Assembly (NCBI GenBank): GCA_021779795.1
Contig: JAJXZZ010000148.1
Span: 1 to 7,705, forward strand
Source of the DNA: Acidobacteriota bacterium
GTDB lineage: Bacteria; Acidobacteriota; Vicinamibacteria; Vicinamibacterales; Fen-181
Reading direction: 5' to 3'
DNA: 7,705 nt
In this document: positions 1 to 7,053 of the stretch, one piece after another
Layout of the letters: the number at the start of each line of letters is the position of its first letter
Numbering within the stretch: the first letter of the stretch is position 1
The notes under the pieces: model-generated
Seen by the model: the letters and a program-made list of their open reading frames with translations, nothing else
Databases searched by the model: none
What the model was told of the DNA's origin: nothing
Translations under genes and position numbers: made by a program

Positions 1-1
1 C

Positions 2-2107
2 GAGGCGTTCGCGACGCCCATTGACCTCGACCCGCGCGGCAACCTGGTCACGTTCGTCCGGTGCACGGTGAGCAATCCCGGCAAGCAGGACGTCAAGGCG
101 GCGCTCGGCGCCAACTTCGGCGCCATTGCCTCCGAGATCAACGTCGATCCCGCCTACGACTGGTTCATGGGCCAGCGCCAGGCGCTCGAGAAGGCCCTGC
201 GGCACCAGCGCTCGGCGACGTGGCACAGCCGGATGTTCATGGACGAAGCCCGGTTCGACGCGGGCCGGCGCGAGTCGTCGTTCGCGGACGGGAAGATGAT
301 CGCCGGCGGGCACCTGGTGTTCACGGCGCCGGCCGACGGCGCGAGGGTCGGCCTGCCCGGCTTCGACAGCCGCTTCAAGGAGGCGGCCGTCGAGTACGAC
401 TTCGCGCTCCGGCCGGGCGAGCGGCGCGCCTTCCGGTTCGGGATGCCGGCCGTTCCGGTCGCGCTGGCCAGGCCCGCGGCCGTGGCCGACGTCGTCCGCG
501 CGGGCTACGACGACTACCGCGCGCGGACCGTCGCCTACTGGAAGGCGAGGGTGGCCGAGGCCGACCGCTTCTCGGTGGACGACCCGAAGGTGATGAACAC
601 CTTCAGGACGAGCCTGGTCAACGACCTCGTCGCGCGCGAGGTGGCCGAGGACGGCACCGTCTACCAGCGCGTCAACAAGATCCACTACGACTACTTCTGG
701 GTGCGGGACGGCGCGTACTTCGTCCGGACGTACGACATGCTGGGCCTGCCGCAGGTGGCCCGCCAGACGCTCCACGCCTTCCTGGTGTGGCGCGACGGCA
801 AGCCGGTCGGCTTCTTCAAGCCGGGCGCGCCGCAGCCGCCCGGCGCGCGCCTGTCGGTGCAGGACGACTACTGGGGGCAGGTGCTCTGGGCCGTGGGCGC
901 GCACGTCCGCACGACGGGCGACCGGGAGCTGCTCGAGGCCGTCTACCCGCTGCTCGGCCCGCACATCGCCGAGTTCGTCGAGAAGTGCAGCCGCGACCCG
1001 AAGGGGCTGTGGCCGGTGGCCGGCCCGTACGACAACGAGGAGATCACCGGCCACTACACCGGGCACAGCTTCTGGGCGCTGCTCGGGCTGAAGTACGCCG
1101 TGCGCATGGCCGAGGAGATGGGGCGCCCGGCCGACGCCGCCGCGTGGCAGAAGGTGCACGACGACTACGCGGCCAACTTCCTGCGCCGCCTGCGCGCGCT
1201 CACCGCGGCGTCGGACGGCTACATCCCGCCGGGCATGGACAACGTGACCGACGGCAACGACTGGGACAATGCGAGCGGCGGGCTCTATCCGTTCGGCGCG
1301 CTGGCGAAGGACGATCCGATGGCGCGCCAGACGCTGCAGATGGTCCGCGACGACAACTACCAGGAAGGGATCATCACCTACGGCGGCAACGCGTGGGTGG
1401 CGAAGCAGCGCAAGCTCGAGGGGCGCACGGAGCCGCGCGGCACGCTCCATCACTACGAGACGTTCTACGTCACCGAGGGGAACACCATCCTCGGCGAGCA
1501 GCGGAAGGTCATCGAGGACCTCTACGCGATCCTCGCCCACACCGGCAGCACCAACAGCGGCTTCGAGTTCGGCATCCCGGCGTGGGGGACGCGCGACCCG
1601 CGCGACAACTTCACGCCGCACGGCTGGTTCGCGGCGCGGTACATGTCGCAGATCCGCAACCTGCTCGTGCGCGAGGAGGGGCGCGAGCTGCACCTCGCGT
1701 CGGCGCTGGCGCCGGCGTGGGTGAGGCCGGGGCGCCAGGTGCGCGTGACCGGCGCGCCGACCTTCTTCGGCACGGTGAGCTACACGCTCGACTGCCGCCG
1801 CGACGGGGCGACGCTGACGCTGTCGCCCGCGTGGAAGCCGTCGGCGGAGCCGGCCGCCATCGTGTTCCACACGCCGTGGTTCATCCGGGCGACGTCGGCC
1901 TCGGCCGACGGCCGGCCGGTGACGATTGCGGACGGCGCCATCCGCGTGCCGCCGGGCACGCGCCGGGTGGAGATGCGGTGGACCCGGTCTGCCGAACCGA
2001 ACCTGAGCTACCAGGAGGCGGTCCGGCTCTATCTCGACAAGTACTACCGTCATCCCGCCGGCGCGGATTACGACTTTCTGTTTCCGGGGGACGGGACGGG
2101 GAAGTAG
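2..2107 (+). CDS. Six-hairpin glycosidase-like protein, 5'-truncated by the window edge
   Basis: The frame is open from the first complete codon (position 2) to the TAG at 2105, giving 701 residues with the N-terminus missing. A GTG at 68 could be called as a start, but the 22 codons before it read as normal protein (EAFATPIDLDPRGNLV), so the gene almost certainly begins upstream. The architecture resembles clan-GH-L/G type glycosidases. Residues about 1-150 look like a beta-sandwich. Residues about 150-560 form a helical region rich in aromatic and acidic motifs: WVRDGAYFVRTYD (Asp near 236), PYDNEEITGHYTGHSFW (Asp344, Glu346, Glu347) and STNSGFEFGIPAWGTRD (Glu522). A C-terminal beta domain and a short tail (SYQEAVRLYLDKYYRHP) follow. 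Such folds hydrolyse glycosidic bonds of oligo- or polysaccharides. The substrate and catalytic pair cannot be assigned here. The acidic residues named are candidates only. Any export signal would lie outside the window. Confidence 0.85.
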   Translation, partial: EAFATPIDLDPRGNLVTFVRCTVSNPGKQDVKAALGANFGAIASEINVDPAYDWFMGQRQALEKALRHQRSATWHSRMFMDEARFDAGRRESSFADGKMIAGGHLVFTAPADGARVGLPGFDSRFKEAAVEYDFALRPGERRAFRFGMPAVPVALARPAAVADVVRAGYDDYRARTVAYWKARVAEADRFSVDDPKVMNTFRTSLVNDLVAREVAEDGTVYQRVNKIHYDYFWVRDGAYFVRTYDMLGLPQVARQTLHAFLVWRDGKPVGFFKPGAPQPPGARLSVQDDYWGQVLWAVGAHVRTTGDRELLEAVYPLLGPHIAEFVEKCSRDPKGLWPVAGPYDNEEITGHYTGHSFWALLGLKYAVRMAEEMGRPADAAAWQKVHDDYAANFLRRLRALTAASDGYIPPGMDNVTDGNDWDNASGGLYPFGALAKDDPMARQTLQMVRDDNYQEGIITYGGNAWVAKQRKLEGRTEPRGTLHHYETFYVTEGNTILGEQRKVIEDLYAILAHTGSTNSGFEFGIPAWGTRDPRDNFTPHGWFAARYMSQIRNLLVREEGRELHLASALAPAWVRPGRQVRVTGAPTFFGTVSYTLDCRRDGATLTLSPAWKPSAEPAAIVFHTPWFIRATSASADGRPVTIADGAIRVPPGTRRVEMRWTRSAEPNLSYQEAVRLYLDKYYRHPAGADYDFLFPGDGTGK

Positions 2108-2129
2108 TGGCTAGTGGCTAGTGGCTAGT
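2105..2129 (+). repeat. Heptamer tandem array A (TAGTGGC, about 3.6 copies)
   Basis: Perfect period-7 repeat with unit TAGTGGC (rotation TGGCTAG). The first TAG is the stop codon of the glycosidase gene, so the array begins inside the coding sequence. Since 7 is not a multiple of 3, the TAGs at 2105, 2112, 2119 and 2126 fall in all three forward frames. It shares the GGCT core of the other arrays in this window. Confidence 0.9.
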
Positions 2130-2130
2130 C

Positions 2131-2144
2131 TGTCACGCGTGACA
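2131..2144. other. 14-bp perfect palindrome TGTCACGCGTGACA
   Basis: The 14 bases equal their own reverse complement with no spacer. They lie between heptamer array A and the 46-bp hairpin element, 76 bp before the peptidase start codon. Form and length fit a dimeric-regulator operator. It could equally be part of the repeat cluster. No other copy was seen in the window, and no regulator is encoded nearby. Confidence 0.45.
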
Positions 2145-2151
2145 CGGCCGA

Positions 2152-2197
2152 CCAGCTTGCCCGCCGTCGCTCGAAGAGCGAAGGCGGGCCGACCGCC
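2152..2197 (+). repeat. 46-bp dispersed hairpin element, copy 1
   Basis: This 46-bp stretch recurs exactly, in reverse complement, at 7658-7703; the bases flanking both ends differ. Its core 2159-2189 folds as a hairpin: 7 bp (GCCCGCC/GGCGGGC), one G-A mismatch, 6 bp (TCGCTC/GAGCGA) and a GAA loop. Size, intergenic position and palindromic core resemble REP-type elements. No T-run follows, so it is not a canonical intrinsic terminator, although RNA made from it would be strongly structured. Confidence 0.85.
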
Positions 2198-2207
2198 AGA
2201 GTGTTCC

Positions 2208-2211
2208 GGAG
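2208..2211 (+). promoter_or_regulatory. Ribosome binding site for the M28 peptidase
   Basis: GGAG lies 9 nt before the ATG at 2221. It supports that start over any start in the spurious frame that opens inside array A. Confidence 0.6.
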
Positions 2212-2220
2212 ACTCCACCG

Positions 2221-4434
2221 ATGACCACCAAACCCTGCGGCGTGACGCTGTTCGCCCTGCTTGCCTGCGCCCTGGCGGGCGCGACGACGTCGGCGCAGCG
2301 GTTCACCGGCTACACGGCCGCATCGACCGCGAAGGAGCGCGTCGTCGAGAAGACGCTCGCTTCGCTGCCGTCGCCGGAGCAGGTGCAGGCGTACCACCGC
2401 TACCTGACCGCCGAGCCGCACCCGGCCGGGTCGGCCCGGAACCACGAGCTGGCCGAATACGTGGCCCGCGAATGGAAGCGGCAGGGCTGGGAGGACGTCG
2501 CCATCCGCCGCTACGACGTCTACACGTCGATGCCGCGCGAGGTCACCGTCGAGATGGTCGCGCCGGTGCGCTACAAGGCCGGCCTGCGCGAGGCGCCCTA
2601 CGACGTCGATCCGGACACGAAGAACCCCCGCGTCAGCAGCGCCTACTTGAGCATGTCGGCCTCGGGCGAGGTGACCGCGCCGCTCGTCTACGCGCGCGGC
2701 GGCAACCCCGAGGACTACGACGTGCTGGCGAAGAACGGCATCGACGTCCGCGGCACGATCGTCATCGTCCGCTACTCGAATCCCTACAGCTACCGCGGGT
2801 TCAAGGCGCTGACGGCGCAGCAGCGCGGCGCGGCGGCGATCATCATCTACTCCGACCCGGCGGAGGACGGCTACTCGCAGGGTGCCGTGTTCCCCGACGG
2901 CCCGTGGGGCCCGGAGACCCACTTCCAGCGCGGCGCCATCACCTACGACTTCATCGTGCCCGGCGACCCGCTGACGCCCGGCTGGGCGTCGGTCGAGGGG
3001 GCGAGGCGGATCACGCCCGCGGAGTCGCAGACGGTTCCGAAGATCATCGCCACGGTGATGTCGTGGCACGACGCGAAGCCGATGCTCGAGGAGATGGACG
3101 GCCCGGTCGCGCCGGATGACTGGCAGGGCGGCCTGCCGATCACCTACCGGCTCGGCGGCGGGCGGGTGAAGGTCCACCTGAAGGTGGACATGGACAACAG
3201 CGTCAAGCCGAACTACGTCGTCGAGGCGCGCCTGCGCGGCACCGAGTTCCCCGACGAGTGGGTGCTCGTCGGCAACCACCGCGACGCGTGGGAGTTCGGC
3301 GGCGTCGATCCGTCGAGCGGCACGGCGTCCATGCTGGAGCTGACGCGCGCCCTGGGCGAGATGGCGAAGCAGGGCGTCCGCCCGCAGCGCACGCTGGTCG
3401 CGTGCAGCTGGGACGGCGAGGAAGTCGGCCTCACCGGGTCCACCGAGTGGGGCGAGCAGTTCGCCGCCGACCTCTCGCGCAAGCTGGTCGCCTACATCAA
3501 CGTGGACTCGTCGGCCTCGGGCCCGAACTTCCAGGCGAGCGCGGTCGGCTCGCTCGCGCCGCTGCTGGTCGAGATCAGCCGGACGCTCGAGGATCCGTCC
3601 GGCGCGTCGCTCTACGAGGCGTGGAAGAAGTCGGCCGCCGCCGACACGGCGCGGTTTGCCGCCACCGGGGGCGGCGAGCGGCAGGCGGCCGTGGACGACG
3701 ACTCGCTGGTGGACACGCGCATCGGCAGCGGGTCCGATCACACCGTCTTCCTGAACGCGCTCGGCCGGCCCGTCGTCGGCCTGTCGTTCGACGGTCCCTA
3801 CGGCGTCTATCACTCGGCCTACGATGACTACTACTGGATCAACCACATCGGCGATCCCGGCTACCGCTACCACACGCTGATGTCGCGGCTGTGGGGCGTG
3901 CTCGCGCTGCGCCTCGCGAACGCCGACGCGCTGCCGTTCGACTTCGGGTTCTACGGCCGCGACGTCGGGACGTTCCTGACGGAGTTGTGCGGTGCCGGAC
4001 CGGCGGGAGGCGCGGCGGCCCGCGCGGCGGGGAAGGGGATGCCGGGCGCGTGCCGCGCCGGCGAGGTCGATCTCGGGCCGGCCGTGGCCGCCGCCGCCGA
4101 CTTTGCGGCCGCGGGGCGCGCGCTCAAGCAGGCGGTCGAGGCCAGGCTGGCCGCCGGCGGGATCGACCAGCAGACCGCCGCGGCGCTCGACCGCGACATC
4201 ATGGACGTCGAGTCGAACTGGCTCGAGCCGGAGGGGATTCCGGGGCGCCCGTGGTTCAAGCACATGCTCTACGCGGCGCGCTACACCTACGCGCACCTCG
4301 AACTGCCGGGCATCACCGAGGCGGTCGAGAAGCAGGATTGGGCGACCGCGCGCCGGCAGGCCGCCAGGCTCCAGGCCGCGCTCGCGAAGAACGCGGCGCT
4401 GCTGCGCGCCGCGGCGGGAAGGGTGGGCAGGTAG
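2221..4434 (+). CDS. Exported M28 zinc metallopeptidase, glutamate carboxypeptidase II / transferrin-receptor type
   Basis: A 737-residue protein, close to the length of human glutamate carboxypeptidase II (GCPII). The N-terminus is a signal peptide with probable cleavage after Ala25 (ATTSA|QRF). LLAC at 13-16 is a weaker lipobox alternative. A protease-associated insert covers about 150-290 (AAAIIIYSDP, GDPLTPGW), the M28 catalytic domain about 335-560, and a TFR-type dimerisation domain about 610-737 (ending PWFKHMLYAARYTYAHLELPG). All expected di-zinc residues are visible: His353 (GNHRDAW), Asp363 (GGVDPSSG), catalytic Glu400 and ligand Glu401 (SWDGEE), Asp429 (NVDSS) and His531 (YHSAYDDYYW). 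The first spacings (10, 37 and 28) equal those of GCPII from memory; the last is 102 against 100. It should be an active aminopeptidase or carboxypeptidase in the periplasm or outside the cell. The GCPII Lys-Tyr glutamate clamp reads Thr-Tyr here, so glutamate specificity is doubtful. Confidence 0.95.
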   Translation: MTTKPCGVTLFALLACALAGATTSAQRFTGYTAASTAKERVVEKTLASLPSPEQVQAYHRYLTAEPHPAGSARNHELAEYVAREWKRQGWEDVAIRRYDVYTSMPREVTVEMVAPVRYKAGLREAPYDVDPDTKNPRVSSAYLSMSASGEVTAPLVYARGGNPEDYDVLAKNGIDVRGTIVIVRYSNPYSYRGFKALTAQQRGAAAIIIYSDPAEDGYSQGAVFPDGPWGPETHFQRGAITYDFIVPGDPLTPGWASVEGARRITPAESQTVPKIIATVMSWHDAKPMLEEMDGPVAPDDWQGGLPITYRLGGGRVKVHLKVDMDNSVKPNYVVEARLRGTEFPDEWVLVGNHRDAWEFGGVDPSSGTASMLELTRALGEMAKQGVRPQRTLVACSWDGEEVGLTGSTEWGEQFAADLSRKLVAYINVDSSASGPNFQASAVGSLAPLLVEISRTLEDPSGASLYEAWKKSAAADTARFAATGGGERQAAVDDDSLVDTRIGSGSDHTVFLNALGRPVVGLSFDGPYGVYHSAYDDYYWINHIGDPGYRYHTLMSRLWGVLALRLANADALPFDFGFYGRDVGTFLTELCGAGPAGGAAARAAGKGMPGACRAGEVDLGPAVAAAADFAAAGRALKQAVEARLAAGGIDQQTAAALDRDIMDVESNWLEPEGIPGRPWFKHMLYAARYTYAHLELPGITEAVEKQDWATARRQAARLQAALAKNAALLRAAAGRVGR

Positions 4435-4483
4435 CGGACCACGATCGGAGCACGGGAATCGCTTCAGCAGGCAGCGGACCCGG

Positions 4484-4539
4484 CCAACAGCCGACCGCCG
4501 ACCGCCGACCGCCAACAGCCGACCGCCGACCGCCGTCAG
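4484..4539. repeat. Heptamer tandem array B (CCGACCG/CCAACAG, 8 phased units)
   Basis: Eight consecutive in-phase 7-mers: CCAACAG, three CCGACCG, CCAACAG, two CCGACCG, then CCGTCAG. On the - strand these are rotations of CGGCGGT and of a CGGCTGT-like unit, the same family as array E at 7480-7542. The array fills most of the gap between the convergent peptidase and EamA genes. The EamA stop codon (complement of 4536-4538) sits inside the last unit. The 49 bp before the array show nothing recognisable, and no intrinsic terminator was found. Confidence 0.9.
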
Positions 4540-5411
4540 TACTCAATCACCGGCATCTGCGAATCCCTCCACGTCGCCGCCGTGGCCGCGCCGATGATCA
4601 AGGTGCCGCCGACGAGCGGCCAGAAGCCCGGCGACTCGTGCGTGAAGATCCAGGCCCAGAGCGGGCTGAGCGCGGGCTCGGCCAGCAGCAGCAGCGACGC
4701 GGCGGCAGCCGGGACGTGACGCAGGCCGCGCGAGAGCAGCAGGTAGGCCGCGCCGACCTGGAAGACGCCGAGGTAGGCGACGCCCAGCAGGTCGGCCGCG
4801 CGGGGAGCCGGCATCGGGACCGCGGCCGGCAGGCACACCAGGAAGGCCATCAGGCTGCCCGTCACCGCGGCCGCGCGGGCGGCGCCGCTGCCGTCCGTGT
4901 GGGTGGCCCTCGCCATCCACCGCAGCCCCATCACCGTGAGCGACCAGCAGAACCCGCTCACCACGCCGACCAGCGTCCCCAGTACGCGGTGCGGCGCGGT
5001 GGGCAGCGGCTCGTGCGAGCCGGCAAACAGCAGCAGCACGCCCGCGAAGATCAGGACGAGCAGCGGGATGTCCCGCCGCTTGATCCGCTCGCCGAGCAGG
5101 AAGGGCCCGAGCAGCGCGATGTAGAGCGGGGCCGTGGCCTGCAGGAACACGGCGTTGGCCGCGGTGGTGAGCTTGTTGGCGGTGACGAAGGTGACCAGCG
5201 TCGCCGCCTGCGCGGCGCCGACCAGCAGCGAGCGCCACGAGAAGTCGCGCCAGATGCCGCGCCCGCCGGCCATGATCACCAGCGCGGCGAGCAGCGAGCG
5301 CCCGCAGGCGACCTGCCAGTTGGTGAGCGAGATGGCCTTGATGGCCGCCCCGCCGGTGGAGAACAGCACCGCGGCGGCCAGCAACTCGACGCGCGACGAG
5401 CGGGAAGACAT
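4536..5411 (-). CDS. EamA/DMT-superfamily transporter
   Basis: A 291-residue inner-membrane protein with about ten hydrophobic segments arranged as two homologous EamA halves (about residues 10-130 and 147-281). The halves carry matching family motifs: NAVFLQATAPLYIALLGPFLL followed by GE at 86-108, and LLLLAEPALSPLWAWIFTHE at 240-259. Length and topology are normal for drug/metabolite exporters. These usually move amino acids, nucleosides or related metabolites, and the substrate cannot be read from sequence. I prefer the ATG at 5411 because MSSRSS leads straight into the first membrane helix. A GTG at 5426 would add five residues. Neither start has a convincing Shine-Dalgarno, so leaderless or weak initiation is possible. 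The gene is convergent with the peptidase and its stop codon lies inside heptamer array B. It is divergent from the tRNA-Leu gene. Confidence 0.92.
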   Translation of the reverse strand: MSSRSSRVELLAAAVLFSTGGAAIKAISLTNWQVACGRSLLAALVIMAGGRGIWRDFSWRSLLVGAAQAATLVTFVTANKLTTAANAVFLQATAPLYIALLGPFLLGERIKRRDIPLLVLIFAGVLLLFAGSHEPLPTAPHRVLGTLVGVVSGFCWSLTVMGLRWMARATHTDGSGAARAAAVTGSLMAFLVCLPAAVPMPAPRAADLLGVAYLGVFQVGAAYLLLSRGLRHVPAAAASLLLLAEPALSPLWAWIFTHESPGFWPLVGGTLIIGAATAATWRDSQMPVIEY

Positions 5412-5426
5412 CGGGGAATCGTACAC

Positions 5427-5468
5427 TGGCTCAGGGCTCAGGGCTCAAGGGGCGGGGCTCAGGGCGTT
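5427..5468 (+). repeat. Heptamer array C (GGGCTCA type, 6 phased units)
   Basis: Six in-phase 7-mers: TGGCTCA, GGGCTCA twice, AGGGGCG, GGGCTCA, GGGCGTT. It starts one base upstream of the alternative EamA GTG start and ends before the tRNA promoter. Each GGGCTCA gives a TGA on the - strand, and these (tca at 5431, 5438, 5445, 5459) cover all three reverse frames. A 12-bp stretch (AGGGCTCAGGGC, 5433-5444) recurs inverted at 5665-5676 beyond the tRNA. Confidence 0.85.
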
Positions 5469-5489
5469 GACACTCAGGGCGCCGGACGC

Positions 5490-5518
5490 TTGGCGGCGGG
5501 GCGCGTTTCCGTTATACT
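5490..5518 (+). promoter_or_regulatory. Sigma-70-type promoter for tRNA-Leu
   Basis: TTGGCG (5490-5495), a 17-bp spacer and TATACT (5513-5518): 4/6 and 5/6 matches to the vegetative consensus at ideal spacing. Transcription would begin near 5525, about 30 nt before the mature tRNA. The AT-rich -10 stands out strongly against the GC-rich surroundings. It is the only convincing promoter in the window. Confidence 0.7.
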
Positions 5519-5553
5519 GACTTTTCCTGCCGGGCGAGATCTTCTCCCACTGT

Positions 5554-5640
5554 GCGGAAGTGGCGGAACTGGCAGACGCGCTAGCCTCAGGAGCTAGTGG
5601 GCGCAAGCCCATCGGGGTTCAAATCCCCGCTTCCGCACCA
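5554..5640 (+). tRNA. tRNA-Leu, anticodon CAG, CCA end encoded
   Basis: An 87-nt cloverleaf. The acceptor stem is GCGGAAG (5554-5560) with CTTCCGC (5630-5636), followed by discriminator A5637 and an encoded CCA (5638-5640). The D-stem is GCG/CGC with the loop containing TGG. The anticodon stem CTAGC/GCTAG (5581-5585 with 5593-5597) encloses loop CTCAGGA, with anticodon CAG at 5588-5590, which decodes CUG. The long class-II variable arm (5598-5611, TGGGC-GCAA-GCCCA) is typical of Leu. The T-arm is CGGGG-TTCAAAT-CCCCG (5613-5629). Every stem is fully paired, so the gene looks functional. Confidence 0.98.
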
Positions 5641-5664
5641 ACCTTCGCCCACCATCATGCTTGC

Positions 5665-5727
5665 GCCCTGAGCCCTTGGCCCATTAGCCTTGAGCCTTGA
5701 GTCCTGAGCCTTTTTTCCTGAGCCATC
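5665..5727 (-). repeat. Heptamer array D (AGCCTTG/GCCCTGA type, 9 phased units)
   Basis: Nine in-phase 7-mers: GCCCTGA, GCCCTTG, GCCCATT, AGCCTTG twice, AGTCCTG, AGCCTTT, TTTCCTG, AGCCATC. The reverse complement gives AGGCTCA/GGGCTCA units, the same variant as array C, so the tRNA gene lies between two arrays in inverted orientation. TGA trinucleotides at 5669, 5691, 5698, 5705 and 5719 cover all three forward frames, 15-73 bp before the MFS start. The more divergent units suggest decay from a purer array. Confidence 0.8.
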
Positions 5728-5741
5728 CTCCCTCTCCCGCC

Positions 5742-6926
5742 GTGTCGCCCGTCGTCCTCGCCGGCGCGTCCGCGTTCATCGACCTGTACGCGACGCAGCC
5801 GCTGCTCCCGTTCCTCTCGCGCGCCTTTCACGCGACCACGCTCGAGGTGAGCCTCACCGTGACGGCCGGCACGTTCGGCGTCGCGCTGGCCGCGCCCGTC
5901 GCCGGGCGCCTGGCCGACCGGATCGGGCGCAAGCGGGTGATCGTGGCCGCGGCGGCGGCGCTCGCCCTGGCGACCTTGATGGCGGCCACGTCGGCGACGC
6001 TCTGGCAGCTCATCGCCTGGCGCTTCGTCCAGGGCGTGTTCACGCCCGGCGTCTTCGCGGTCACCATCGCCTACATCCACGAGCAGTGGCCTCCCTCGCG
6101 CGCCGGCGCGGTGACGGCCGCCTACGTCAGCGGCACGGTGGTCGGCGGCTTCTCGGGCCGGCTCATCGCGGGCCTCGTCGCGGCCGACGCCAACTGGCGT
6201 GCGGCTTTCGTCGTGCTCGGCGCCCTCAACGCCGCCGCCGCCCTGCTGATTTGGGCGAGGCTTCCTGCCGACCAGGGCAGCCGCCTGGCGGGCAGCGGGC
6301 GCACGCGCCTCGGCGCCGTGGTGGCGCTGCTGCGCAACCCGCAGCTGGCCAGCGCCTACGCGGTCGGCTTCGGCGTGCTGTTCTCGCTGGTGGCGATGTT
6401 CACCTACGTCACGTTCCTGCTGGCCGCGCCGCCGTACGGCCTGAGCACGGTGGCGCTCGGGTCGGTGTTCTTCGTCTACCTCGTCGGCGCGGCGGTCACC
6501 CCCGTCGTCGGCCCGGTGATCGACCGCTACGGGCACCGGCACGGGATGGCGGTCGCCGTCGCCTTCGGCGTGACCGGCGCCCTGACGACGCTCGGCGGAT
6601 CGCTGCCGGCGATCCTGGCAGGCCTCACGCTCTGCTCGACCGGCGTGTTCATCGCGCAGGCCGCCGCCAGCAGCTTCGTCGGCGCGGCCGCCAGGCGCGA
6701 CCGCGGCCTCGCCGTCGGCCTCTACGCGACCTTCTACTATGTCGGCGGCAGCGTCGGCGGGTCGCTTCCGGCCCTGTTCTGGGCCAGGTGGGGGTGGCCG
6801 GCCTGCGTCCTGATGGTCGTCGCCGTCCAATTGGCGCTGCTCGGCGTCTCAATGGCAATCTGGGCGGAGCCGTCGAAGACCGGCCCGGCAGAGGCGCGCT
6901 CGAGCTGGGAAGCGGCGGAAATCTGA
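5742..6926 (+). CDS. MFS transporter, YnfM/arabinose-efflux-like
   Basis: A 394-residue major facilitator permease with about twelve hydrophobic segments. Near the N-terminus it has YATQPLLPFLSRAF, typical of the YnfM-like branch. The loop 2-3 signature GRLADRIGRKR is at 55-65, and its pseudo-symmetric counterpart GPVIDRYGHR is at 257-266 in loop 8-9. It is a proton-coupled inner-membrane permease, most likely an exporter of small molecules. The substrate is unknown. Starts: an in-frame TGA at 5691 limits the frame. The TTG at 5697 would put heptamer array D inside the protein and add an odd MSPEPFFLSHPPSP leader. I chose the GTG at 5742, which leads directly into helix 1. No Shine-Dalgarno is visible before either. 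It follows the tRNA by 101 bp and may be co-transcribed with it, since no terminator was found between them. Confidence 0.92.
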   Translation: MSPVVLAGASAFIDLYATQPLLPFLSRAFHATTLEVSLTVTAGTFGVALAAPVAGRLADRIGRKRVIVAAAAALALATLMAATSATLWQLIAWRFVQGVFTPGVFAVTIAYIHEQWPPSRAGAVTAAYVSGTVVGGFSGRLIAGLVAADANWRAAFVVLGALNAAAALLIWARLPADQGSRLAGSGRTRLGAVVALLRNPQLASAYAVGFGVLFSLVAMFTYVTFLLAAPPYGLSTVALGSVFFVYLVGAAVTPVVGPVIDRYGHRHGMAVAVAFGVTGALTTLGGSLPAILAGLTLCSTGVFIAQAAASSFVGAAARRDRGLAVGLYATFYYVGGSVGGSLPALFWARWGWPACVLMVVAVQLALLGVSMAIWAEPSKTGPAEARSSWEAAEI

Positions 6927-7040
6927 CGACAGCCTGGCAGATCGGCTGTTATCATTGTGGATTGCCGGAGGGGCGGGCCGTGCGCGAGGCATTCCGTCCC
7001 GGCTGGTTCGTCGGGCCCTATCGTGGGTTCCCGGATAGCA

Positions 7041-7047
7041 AGGGGAG
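7041..7047 (+). promoter_or_regulatory. Ribosome binding site for the small lipoprotein
   Basis: AGGGGAG lies 6 nt before the ATG at 7054, the clearest Shine-Dalgarno in the window. It supports that start. The rest of the 127-bp gap before it (6927-7053) holds only a weak -10-like TATCAT at 6950 without a matching -35. Confidence 0.75.
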
Positions 7048-7053
7048 AGCAGA

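Noticed and set aside
2121..3119. Forward frame of 332 codons starting inside array A
   Set aside because: Begins in the repeat, crosses the hairpin element, and overlaps the peptidase out of frame with low-complexity Arg/Gly content.
2125..4515. Long reverse-strand open frame (796 codons) opposite the M28 peptidase
   Set aside because: Arg/Ala/Gly-rich composition without domain motifs, fully antisense to a gene with an intact catalytic site; typical high-GC shadow frame, running into heptamer array B.
4484..4539. CRISPR array
   Set aside because: Contiguous 7-nt units with no unique spacers; the same applies to the other heptamer arrays.
5467..5472. Perfect TTGACA as a -35 box
   Set aside because: It is 40 bp from TATACT and has no -10 at 16-18 bp; TTGGCG at 5490 has the correct 17-bp spacing.
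3891..5597. Forward frame of 568 codons spanning the peptidase end, the EamA gene and the tRNA start
   Set aside because: Crosses a convergent gene pair and ends in a tRNA gene; composition is that of an out-of-frame shadow.
5678..5716. Intrinsic terminator after tRNA-Leu ending in the T6 run at 5711-5716
   Set aside because: The sequence before the T-run is the heptamer array, which is not self-complementary; no stable stem adjoins the Ts.
5655..6830. Reverse frame of 391 codons opposite the MFS gene
   Set aside because: Highly charged Arg/Gly/Asp/Glu composition with no motifs, antisense to a clear permease.
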